Position numbers and translations under genes: made by a program. Below, in pieces: positions 8,793 to 16,717 of a stretch of DNA of 64,000 nt (its first letter is position 1; each line of letters begins with the position of its first letter). Origin of the DNA: Romboutsia_E sp900604535. GTDB taxonomy: Bacteria > Bacillota > Clostridia > Peptostreptococcales > Peptostreptococcaceae. The notes beneath the pieces are model-generated. The model saw only the letters and a program-made list of their open reading frames with translations, did not search any database and was not told the origin of the DNA. Location of the stretch: contig NZ_UWOT01000004.1 in NCBI RefSeq assembly GCF_900604535.1, positions 186,001-250,000 on the forward strand, given 5' to 3'.

Positions 8793-9716
8793 TTAAGACT
8801 TTTTAAATTTTAATGTATAGATTCCAGATTTAGCTTTTATCTTTACGCTAAGTATATTTTCACTAAATTCTTTTGAAACAACCTGAATTTGGTTAAATAT
8901 AGGATCTACATAAACATCATTTTCATTTAATTTAATTAAGCTTCTAGGGTCAGATGTTTTATCGTATATCTTTTTATTGATTTTATATAACCTTAATTTT
9001 GTTATGTATTCAGACATTGAATTAATAAAATCTATATTCTCTATATTTAGGTCACTTTCAACTCCTAGAATAGATAATATAGATTTTTTTATACTCATAA
9101 TACCATCATTAACAGGCTGTCTATCTTCAATATAAATATCATATAATATATTTAAAATTGTAGAAACTATATTATTATCATCATAATCTTCATATTTTCC
9201 ATCTATAAATTTATCTATAATTTGTAATGTATTAATTCTACTCATTTGAAACTTAATCATTTGAGGTTTTTCTAAATTTATAGCTAGCCCTATTATTCTC
9301 TCCTTAGCGCTTTGCAATAACTCTTCATATTCTATATTTTTATTTTCAATCAAACTATGTATAACACCATTATAAATAACAGCACTTAATATAAAATCAA
9401 ACATTTTAATTTCTTTTTTAAAGTACTTAGCATATTTCTGGATTAAGGAAATAGACTCATCTTGAGATCTATCAATATTTGTATTAGCAAGTATTACAGG
9501 TAATATCAAGTTTAAAATAGAGTTGTAACTTAAAGCTTCACCATAAAACTTAAAGTAAATCAACTCATCTTTTAGTCTATTAACATCAACAAAAACACAT
9601 CTATTCTTCCCATCATCTACTAAACATTTAGTATTCACAATAATCAAATCTCTAAGATTTTTATCATTTACATCGAAAGCCGATAAATAACACTTTTTTA
9701 TAATATTATCTTTCAT
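8793..9716 (-). CDS. Protein of unknown function, 307 residues
   Basis: The start is supported by GAGGAG about 10 nt upstream. No signal peptide, membrane segment, P-loop or metal motif is seen. The middle (residues ~70-200) is rich in hydrophobic/charged helical patterns (LIQKYAKYFKKEIKMFDF; ERIIGLAINLEKPQMIKF), and the last ~50 residues look beta-rich (NDVYVDPIFNQIQVVSKEF; SVKIKAKSGIYTLKFKKS). I do not recognise the family. It stands downstream of argS, separated by a 105-bp structured element, and converges on the 66-residue small gene. Base composition is like its neighbours. Confidence 0.75.
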   Translation of the reverse strand: MKDNIIKKCYLSAFDVNDKNLRDLIIVNTKCLVDDGKNRCVFVDVNRLKDELIYFKFYGEALSYNSILNLILPVILANTNIDRSQDESISLIQKYAKYFKKEIKMFDFILSAVIYNGVIHSLIENKNIEYEELLQSAKERIIGLAINLEKPQMIKFQMSRINTLQIIDKFIDGKYEDYDDNNIVSTILNILYDIYIEDRQPVNDGIMSIKKSILSILGVESDLNIENIDFINSMSEYITKLRLYKINKKIYDKTSDPRSLIKLNENDVYVDPIFNQIQVVSKEFSENILSVKIKAKSGIYTLKFKKS

Positions 9717-9850
9717 AAATATTACACTCCTCGTAATACCTTATAATAATTATTCTTATCAACAATTATTCATAATATACCTTATAACAACGCTCTCAAA
9801 TAAGTGTATATGTTCTCACTTTATTTATTATTTACTTAAAGTAGTATATT

Positions 9851-9955
9851 TTATAACGTAGCGAAGGGCTGATATAAATATATCCAATTACATTTTCAGC
9901 ATTTTCAGCTGCATGCTTTGGATATATTATATCAGCCCGAACGCCTCCGTTATAA
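9851..9955. repeat. 105-bp long imperfect hairpin (possible MITE-like or structured RNA element)
   Basis: Outer arms TTATAACG (9851-9858) and CGTTATAA (9948-9955) are exact inverses. Inside them are 21/22-nt arms, GGGCTGATATAAATATATCC.. at 9866-9887 and its inverse at 9918-9938, that match except for one extra A. A short GCG/CGC pair lies between outer and inner arms. The 30-nt centre holds a TTTTCAGC direct repeat, CAGCTG and GCATGC. There is no U-run, so it is not a normal argS terminator. It is more G/C-rich than its surroundings. No target-site duplication was evident. Whether copies exist elsewhere cannot be judged from one window. Confidence 0.6.
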
Positions 9956-9973
9956 CAAGCACTAAAACACTAA

Positions 9974-11674
9974 TTACATTCTCTCTGGTGCTTGCATTCC
10001 TAATAATTTAAGTCCATTCTCTAGAGTTTGTCTAGTTACAGCAACTAAAGCAAGTCTAGCTTTTCTAGTCTCAACATCATCTACTAATATTGGATTGTCA
10101 TGATAGAATTTATTAAATGCTTGAGCTAAATCTAAAACAAATCTCGTTACTATATGTGGTTCATTTCTATTCATAGCAGATACTATACTATTATTAAATG
10201 ATGCTATAGTCTTTAATACTTCAACACTATCTTCGTTAGTTAATAAGTTATAGTCTATATCTGCACTTACTTCTTCATTAGCTTTTCTTAAAACTGCACA
10301 ACATCTAGCATGTGTATATTGAACATATGGTCCAGTTTCACCTTCAAAGCTTAATGTTCTTTCCCAAGAGAAAGTATAATCTTTTATTCTACTATTAGAT
10401 AATTCTTGGAATACTACTGCTCCAACTCCAACTTGCTTAGCTATTTCATCAACATTTTTAGCATCTGGATTTTTAGCTAACATAGTTTCTTTAGTCTTTT
10501 CTATAGCTTGTTTTAAAACATCTTCTAAGAATACTACTCTACCCTTTCTAGTAGACATAGTTCCTTCTTCTAATGCAACCATTCCAAATGGAACATGAAC
10601 TAAATCCTTAGCCCATTCAAAACCTACAAGTTCTAAAACTTTAAATAATTGTTGGAAGTGTAATGATTGTTGTGAACCAACTACATATATACACTTATCA
10701 AAATTATATGTATTCTTTCTATATACAGCTGCAGCTAAATCTCTTGTCATATATAATGTAGATCCATCATTTTTTGTTATAAGTGCTGGTGGCATGTTAT
10801 ATTCTTCTAGATCAACAACATTTGTACCTTGAGATTCTTTTAATAATCCTTTTTCTTTTATAGTTTCTATTACAGTATCCATTTTATCTGAGTAGAAACT
10901 TTCTCCATTATAAGAGTCAAATTGTATATCTAATAAATCGTAAACTCTAGCAAATTCTTTTAAACTTTCATCTCTGAACCATTGCCATAATTCTTTAGCT
11001 TCTGGATCTCCATTTTCTAATTTTGTAAACCATGCTCTAGCTTCATCTTCCATCTCTGGCTTTTCTTCTGCTTCGTCATGGAATCTTATATATAATTTTA
11101 ATAGTTCTGGGATTGGATTAGCTTCTACTGCATCCTTATCTCCCCATAATTTAAATGCTACTATAAGTTTTCCAAATTGAGTTCCGTAATCTCCTAAGTG
11201 GTTTATTCTTACAGTATCATATCCTTGTGAATCGTATATTTTATATAAAGCATTTCCTATAACAGTTGTTCTTATATGCCCTATATGGAATGGCTTTGCT
11301 ATGTTAGGAGATGAAAAATCTATTACTACAGTTTTACCTTCACCTAATTTTGATTTTCCGTATGCATCTTTTTGAGTTAATACATCATTTATAACATTAG
11401 TAGCTAATTGAGACTTATTAACAAAGAAGTTTACGTATCCGCCCATTGGCATAACTTTTGCTATATCTCCTTTTGCTTCTATACTTTCTGCTAAGTCTGC
11501 TGCTATCATGTTAGGAGCTTTTCTAAATACCTTAGCTAATTTAAAACATGGGAAAGCATAATCACCCATATCTTTATTTGGTGGTATTTCTATAAGTCCT
11601 AATATTTCTTCTAAAGATAAATCGTCTATCTTTTCTTTAAGGCAATTTCCTATTGCTACCTTGAAATCTTGCAT
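9974..11674 (-). CDS. argS: Arginyl-tRNA synthetase
   Basis: 566 residues from the chosen start, a normal class I ArgRS length. The enzyme attaches arginine to tRNA-Arg. The HIGH motif is in AKPFHIGHIRTT (HIGH at about 130-133) and the KMSKS position reads GTMSTRKGR. The N-terminal additional domain and the C-terminal anticodon-binding domain (ending ALVAVTRQTLENGLKLLGMQ) are present. A longer reading frame begins at 11749 and overlaps the DUF523 stop by one base, but that start has no ribosome binding site; the ATG at 11674 follows AGAGAGGAG and gives the family's usual N-terminus (MQDFKVAIGN). Transcribed after mutS2 and DUF523 in the same direction. Confidence 0.95.
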   Translation of the reverse strand: MQDFKVAIGNCLKEKIDDLSLEEILGLIEIPPNKDMGDYAFPCFKLAKVFRKAPNMIAADLAESIEAKGDIAKVMPMGGYVNFFVNKSQLATNVINDVLTQKDAYGKSKLGEGKTVVIDFSSPNIAKPFHIGHIRTTVIGNALYKIYDSQGYDTVRINHLGDYGTQFGKLIVAFKLWGDKDAVEANPIPELLKLYIRFHDEAEEKPEMEDEARAWFTKLENGDPEAKELWQWFRDESLKEFARVYDLLDIQFDSYNGESFYSDKMDTVIETIKEKGLLKESQGTNVVDLEEYNMPPALITKNDGSTLYMTRDLAAAVYRKNTYNFDKCIYVVGSQQSLHFQQLFKVLELVGFEWAKDLVHVPFGMVALEEGTMSTRKGRVVFLEDVLKQAIEKTKETMLAKNPDAKNVDEIAKQVGVGAVVFQELSNSRIKDYTFSWERTLSFEGETGPYVQYTHARCCAVLRKANEEVSADIDYNLLTNEDSVEVLKTIASFNNSIVSAMNRNEPHIVTRFVLDLAQAFNKFYHDNPILVDDVETRKARLALVAVTRQTLENGLKLLGMQAPERM

Positions 11675-11748
11675 GTCATTGCTCCTCTCTCTTTCTCTTA
11701 TCTTCTTATGGTAAATCAAATCTTGAGTTTTTTCAAGATATTTAGCCA

Positions 11749-12186
11749 TTATAGTTCGTTTTCACTAATTACTTTTATATTATTTTTTCTAAGTAATGCT
11801 GATGTAATTCCTTCACCAAGAATTTTTTTTCCCGTGAAACTACCATCATATATATATTTAGAGCCACATGAAGGACTTCCATCCTTCATTATGGCTTCTT
11901 TACAATTGTATAGTTTCGCAATTTTTAACGTCTCTTTAGCACCTTTTACAAAGTTTTCAGTTACATCTTCACCTTTATTGCTAATAACTTTACATCTGCT
12001 AACCTCTTGTTTACTTATATTAATAATTTCAGAAGGATTTCTAGGTGTACTAAGTCCTCCTAACTGTTCTGGGCATGCGATTACAAATTCTTTTCCATTT
12101 AAATATTCTCTTACTTTTTGATTATCATTATTTAAATTATTATACTTACAATTTATACCTAATAAGCATGCTGATACTATTATCAT
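11749..12186 (-). CDS. DUF523 family protein
   Basis: 145 residues, typical for stand-alone DUF523 proteins. Recognisable motifs are SACLLGINCKYN at the N-terminus, CPEQLGGLSTPR around residues 51-62, and DGSPSCGSKYIYDG around 101-114, with a set of conserved cysteines that suggests metal or redox binding. The biochemical role of the family is not established. It lies 21 bp downstream of mutS2 and upstream of argS, so all three are likely co-transcribed. Cytoplasmic, no signal peptide. Confidence 0.85.
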   Translation of the reverse strand: MIIVSACLLGINCKYNNLNNDNQKVREYLNGKEFVIACPEQLGGLSTPRNPSEIINISKQEVSRCKVISNKGEDVTENFVKGAKETLKIAKLYNCKEAIMKDGSPSCGSKYIYDGSFTGKKILGEGITSALLRKNNIKVISENEL

Positions 12187-12207
12187 AATTAAAAACCTCT
12201 TTTTAAA

Positions 12208-14586
12208 TTATTTTAATACAGCTATGGTTACACCTGCTCCACCTTCACCATATTGACCAGGTCTTTGAGATTTAACATGTTTATTTTTCTTAAGTACATC
12301 TTGAAGCCCAGACTTAAGTACTCCCGTACCTATACCATGTATTATTGTAACATATTCAAGCCCTGCTACACATGCATCATCTAAGTATTTATCAACTTCC
12401 ATTATAGCTTCTTCTAATGTCATACCACGAAGGTCAACTTCACTCTTAACTCTACCTGATTTAGACTTAATTATATTTCTAGTTCCTTTTGTTACGGTAG
12501 TTTTTGCTTCAGCCTTAGCTCTTTGTAATGATTTAAATGGTAAAGTCATTTTCATTATACCGATTTGAACTACTGCTTCTTTTTTCTTATCATCAACAGA
12601 TATTACACTACCATTTTGATTTAAAGTTATTACTTTAACTTCATCTCCTGGTTTTAAGTTCTTAATTTCTTTACTTGCAACTTTTGGAACTATCATACTT
12701 TCAACAGTTGGCTGAAGTGCCCCCATAGAGTTTGTTAATTCTTTTCTAAGAGCTTCTATTTTACGATTTTTCTCTTTAGAAGCCATTTCATTTTCCATAG
12801 CTCTAAGCTCTTTTATTATACTATCAACTTCTTCTTTAGCACCTCTAGTTATTCTAAATGCTTCAGATTTAGCTTGTTCTATCATCTTATCTTTTTGAGA
12901 TATAATTTTTTCTAATCGTTCATCATACTCTTTCTTAACTTTTTCTATTTCTAATTTTAGCTTTTCTGCTTCTTCTCTTTCTTCAATAGCTTTAAGCCTA
13001 CTTTTTTCTGCTTCTTGAAGAACATCTTCTAATTCTATATTGCTATCATCTATGAATTCTCTAGCCCTTGAAATTATATAATCACTTAAACCTAATTTCT
13101 TAGATATTGCAAATGCATTTGACTTTCCTGGTATCCCCATAAGAAGCCTATATGTTGGACTTAATGTTTCTACATCAAATTCAACTGCAGCATTTTCTAC
13201 GCCTTCTTTTGTTAAAGCATAGTTTTTAAGCTCTGTATAGTGAGTTGTAGCTATACAAGTTGCACCAGCCATCTTTACATCTTCTAATATTGCAATAGCT
13301 AAAGCAGCTCCTTCCATTGGGTCAGTTCCTGCACCTAGTTCGTCAAATATAACTAATGAATTTTCAGTTACATCTCTTAGTATAGAAACTATATTAGTCA
13401 TATGAGAAGAAAATGTAGATAAGCTTTGTTCTATACTTTGTTCATCACCAATATCTGCAAATACATTATCAAATACACACATGCTACTTCCATAGTTAGC
13501 TGGTATATGAAGTCCACTTTGAGTCATTAAAGCAAATAAACCTACTGTTTTTATAGTTACAGTTTTACCACCTGTATTAGGTCCTGTTATAAGTAATGTA
13601 TGAAACTCTCTTCCTAAGTAAATGTTATTAGCAACAACAGTTTCTGCATCTAAAAGTGGATGTCTTCCTGCTTTTATATTTATATATTTATCATTATTTA
13701 AATTAGGCTCAACAGCTTTCATAGATATAGATAATTTACCTTTTGCGAATGCAAAATCCAATTTTCCTAGTATTTCTTGATTTGAAATTATATCATGACT
13801 AATTTCACCTACAATTGCTGATAGTTCTGCTAATATTCTTTCTATTTCTTCTTGTTCTTGTAACCTTAATTGTCTAAGTTCATTATTCATGTCTACTATA
13901 CTCATAGGCTCTACAAATAAAGTTGCTCCTGATGATGACTGATCATGAATAATTCCAGACACATATGATCTGTATTCTGCTTTTACAGGAACAACAAATC
14001 TATCTCCTCTAACAGATATTATTGCATCCTGTAAGTACTTTTGATATGTAGTTGATGTAATAATAGAATTTAGTTTAGACCTTATAGATTGGTTCTTTTG
14101 AACTATTCTCCTTCTAATATTTCTAAGCTCTGTTGAAGCATTATCAGAAATTTCTATCTCACTTATAATTGCATTATAAATTTTATCTTCTACATCTCTA
14201 TAAGCATATAAAGAATTTGATAATCCTTGAATTATTGGATAATTGAACTCTTCTTCTTCACTACTTGATAGTGTATTTTTTAAATTTCTCGAACCCCTTA
14301 AAGTATCTGCTATTTTAATTAAACTTCCAGGATCTAGAGATGCACCTATTTCTGCTCTCTTTGCTTTATCTTCTATATCATGTATTCCATTTAAAGCTAT
14401 TCCACCTCTTTTTAGAAGTATTCCCTGTGCTTGGCTAGTTTCTTCTAGCATATATTTAACTTCTTCATAATTTGAACTTGGTGTTAAGTTTTCTATATAT
14501 TTTAAACCTAAAGAAGATGAAACTTTTGTCTTTAATATGTCAACAATTTTGTTAAACTCTAAAACTCTTAATGATTTTTGATTCAT
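12208..14586 (-). CDS. mutS2: MutS2 family ATPase/endonuclease
   Basis: 792 residues. The MutS-type core and clamp helices precede the ABC-type ATPase with Walker A TGPNTGGKT (about 334-342), followed by a signature and Walker B (SLVIFDELGAGTDP). A long coiled coil (about 515-610) leads to a KOW-like segment and a C-terminal Smr nuclease domain (DLRGMTLEEA, then IIHGIGTGVLKSG). MutS2 proteins lack the mismatch-recognition domain. They have been linked to suppression of homologous recombination and, in Bacillus subtilis, to rescue of collided ribosomes. The start follows AAAGGAGGAAGU. It is first in a run with DUF523 and argS. Cytoplasmic. Confidence 0.95.
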   Translation of the reverse strand: MNQKSLRVLEFNKIVDILKTKVSSSLGLKYIENLTPSSNYEEVKYMLEETSQAQGILLKRGGIALNGIHDIEDKAKRAEIGASLDPGSLIKIADTLRGSRNLKNTLSSSEEEEFNYPIIQGLSNSLYAYRDVEDKIYNAIISEIEISDNASTELRNIRRRIVQKNQSIRSKLNSIITSTTYQKYLQDAIISVRGDRFVVPVKAEYRSYVSGIIHDQSSSGATLFVEPMSIVDMNNELRQLRLQEQEEIERILAELSAIVGEISHDIISNQEILGKLDFAFAKGKLSISMKAVEPNLNNDKYINIKAGRHPLLDAETVVANNIYLGREFHTLLITGPNTGGKTVTIKTVGLFALMTQSGLHIPANYGSSMCVFDNVFADIGDEQSIEQSLSTFSSHMTNIVSILRDVTENSLVIFDELGAGTDPMEGAALAIAILEDVKMAGATCIATTHYTELKNYALTKEGVENAAVEFDVETLSPTYRLLMGIPGKSNAFAISKKLGLSDYIISRAREFIDDSNIELEDVLQEAEKSRLKAIEEREEAEKLKLEIEKVKKEYDERLEKIISQKDKMIEQAKSEAFRITRGAKEEVDSIIKELRAMENEMASKEKNRKIEALRKELTNSMGALQPTVESMIVPKVASKEIKNLKPGDEVKVITLNQNGSVISVDDKKKEAVVQIGIMKMTLPFKSLQRAKAEAKTTVTKGTRNIIKSKSGRVKSEVDLRGMTLEEAIMEVDKYLDDACVAGLEYVTIIHGIGTGVLKSGLQDVLKKNKHVKSQRPGQYGEGGAGVTIAVLK

Positions 14587-14766
14587 ACTTCCTCCTTTAT
14601 TTTTTCTTTCTTTTTATATCGTTTATTTTATGTACATTTGTATTATACTATTTATATAGCTATTTATATATTATACATAAACATGTATTATTTGTAGCGT
14701 ATTTTTTTAATTATTAACTTAAAATAAGTATTTTAATACAAATTATAATAAAGGAGATTCTATCTT

Positions 14767-16212
14767 ATGGAAAAAGTTTTACAAGATTTAAAACCTCAAT
14801 TAGTATTTAAATATTTCGAAGAGATTTCTCAAATACCTAGAGGCTCTGGAAACGAAAAAGGAATAAGTGATTTTCTTCGTAAATTTGGGGAGGATTTAGG
14901 ATTAGAGACAATTCAAGATGAATATTTAAATATAATAATAAGAAAACCTGCAACTAAGGGATATGAAAATGCTCCTTGTGTTATGTTACAAGGTCATATG
15001 GATATGGTTTGTGAAAAAAATAAAGATACTGTTCATGACTTTACTAAAGATCCTTTAAAATTAAGAATTGAAGATGGTATGATATACGCTAGTGGAACTA
15101 CTTTAGGTGCAGATAATGGTATTGCTGTAGCTATGGGGATGGCAGTACTTGCTGATAATTCTATTGAGCATCCTGAAATAGAGTTTTTAGTTACTGTAGA
15201 TGAAGAAGCTGGTATGACTGGTGCTATGAATTTAGATAGTTCTAAACTTAAATCTAAGTATATATTAAACTTAGATTCTGAAGAAGAAGGATATATATTA
15301 GTAAGCTGCGCTGGTGGAGCTACAGCTAAAACTACATTACCAGTTGAATATACTCAAGTTTCAGATAATAAAGTAGGTCTATCAATAGATATAAAAGGAC
15401 TTTTAGGTGGTCACTCTGGTATGGATATCATAAAACAAAGAGCTAATTCAAATAAATTATTAGGTAGACTTCTAAATTTATTAAAGGTTGATTATGATTT
15501 AGCTAATATTCATGGTGGTTCTAAAAACAATGCTATTCCTCGTGAGGCAGAATGTGTAATAGTAATTGATAAAAACTTACTTGATGAAACTAAAAATCAA
15601 ATATCAAAAATAGAAAGTTTATTTAAGCATGAGTTTAGTACTTCTGATCCAGGACTTATTGTAGAAGTTAAAGAAACAAACGTTGATAAAGTATTCACGC
15701 ATGAATTAAAAGATAAAATAATCAAAATGTATAATCTAATTCCAAATGGAATTCAAACTATGAGTATGGATATAAACGGTCTTGTAGAAAGCTCTACTAA
15801 TTTAGGTGTTGTAGTTAATAACGATAATGAAATATTATTTGAAAGTGCAGTTAGAAGTTCTGTTAGTACTTTAAAGGATGACATTTTAAATAGAATGGAT
15901 TTATTAACAAACTCTTTAGGTGGTAAGTTTGTTGTTGAAAGTGATTATCCTGCTTGGGAATATGCAAAGGGATCTGAACTTGAAAAAATTTGTGTTGAAA
16001 CTTATGAAAAATTAACAGGCAAAAAACCTATAATAATGGCAATTCATGCAGGACTTGAGTGTGGATTATTATTAGACAAAATGCCTAATGCTGAAGCTAT
16101 ATCGTTAGGTCCTGATATGTTTGATGTTCATACTCCTAATGAACATTTAAATATAAAATCTACTGAAAATACATGGAATTACTTATTAGAAATATTAAAA
16201 TCAATTCGTTAA
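14767..16212 (+). CDS. pepD: Aminoacyl-histidine dipeptidase (M20 family, PepD)
   Basis: 481 residues, typical for PepD. It is a zinc dipeptidase that cleaves Xaa-His and other dipeptides in the cytoplasm. Metal ligands and catalytic residues can be placed: H77 and D79 in LQGHMDMVCE, D116 in TTLGADNGIA, and E146-E147 in TVDEEAGMTGA. A C-terminal metal ligand lies in DVHTPNEHL. The insertion domain (about 190-380) with KGLLGGHSGMDI is of M20 type. The start follows AAGGAG. It is transcribed divergently from mutS2 and ends at a strong terminator. Confidence 0.94.
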   Translation: MEKVLQDLKPQLVFKYFEEISQIPRGSGNEKGISDFLRKFGEDLGLETIQDEYLNIIIRKPATKGYENAPCVMLQGHMDMVCEKNKDTVHDFTKDPLKLRIEDGMIYASGTTLGADNGIAVAMGMAVLADNSIEHPEIEFLVTVDEEAGMTGAMNLDSSKLKSKYILNLDSEEEGYILVSCAGGATAKTTLPVEYTQVSDNKVGLSIDIKGLLGGHSGMDIIKQRANSNKLLGRLLNLLKVDYDLANIHGGSKNNAIPREAECVIVIDKNLLDETKNQISKIESLFKHEFSTSDPGLIVEVKETNVDKVFTHELKDKIIKMYNLIPNGIQTMSMDINGLVESSTNLGVVVNNDNEILFESAVRSSVSTLKDDILNRMDLLTNSLGGKFVVESDYPAWEYAKGSELEKICVETYEKLTGKKPIIMAIHAGLECGLLLDKMPNAEAISLGPDMFDVHTPNEHLNIKSTENTWNYLLEILKSIR

Positions 16213-16225
16213 TTAATATTTAAGT

Positions 16226-16277
16226 AAATAGATTCAAATTTATCATTAAAACAGATATATTTGAATCTATTTTTTAT
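16226..16277 (+). terminator. Terminator of pepD
   Basis: Inverted repeat AAATAGATTCAAAT / ATTTGAATCTATTT followed by a T-run in the plus direction, 14 nt after the pepD stop. Confidence 0.85.
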
Positions 16278-16317
16278 TTACCAAATAATAAATTGATTTT
16301 TAATTAATTTATTATGT

Positions 16318-16713
16318 TTAATTGTTATATACTAATTCACCTGTGTATTTGTTAATTTTGTGAATACCTAAGTTGATTATATGCTCTCCATCTTCTGATA
16401 TACTTACTTCTTCTGTTGATAACTCTTCTTCTGTGTGGGTATGTTCTTCTGAAGCACCTAAATTAATATTTACATCTATGATATAATTATCATTTTCTTC
16501 CTCTATATCTTCTATTGTATTCATTACACCATCACCGAATTCAGATTTTAATACTTTTATTGCACTTTCTTTTGATATTGGATTTAAATCTTCAGCTTTT
16601 TTCTCTGCAAACTGTGTATTATTATCTCTTGATGATATACTTTTTAATACTATTGTGGATATTAATGTTATTATCAACAGTAATAAACCAGTTATTAATA
16701 TAATTTTTTTCAT
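16318..16713 (-). CDS. Membrane-anchored or secreted small protein, unknown function
   Basis: 131 residues. An N-terminal hydrophobic segment (residues 4-25, IILITGLLLLIITLISTIVL) could be a membrane anchor or uncleaved signal; there is no lipobox. The rest is acidic and hydrophilic, with a histidine/glutamate patch (EEHTHTEEELSTEE, about 88-101) and a C-terminus resembling small periplasmic-type beta domains (KINKYTGELVYNN). The start lies 4 bp after the U32 peptidase stop, so it is likely translationally coupled; the nearest ribosome binding site (AAAGGTG) overlaps the end of that gene. Family not recognised. Confidence 0.7.
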   Translation of the reverse strand: MKKIILITGLLLLIITLISTIVLKSISSRDNNTQFAEKKAEDLNPISKESAIKVLKSEFGDGVMNTIEDIEEENDNYIIDVNINLGASEEHTHTEEELSTEEVSISEDGEHIINLGIHKINKYTGELVYNN

Positions 16714-16717
16714 ATCT

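Noticed and set aside
11675..11749. N-terminal 25-codon extension of argS starting at an ATG overlapping the DUF523 stop
   Set aside because: No Shine-Dalgarno sequence before that ATG, non-family N-terminus, and a strong AGAGAGGAG before the internal ATG.
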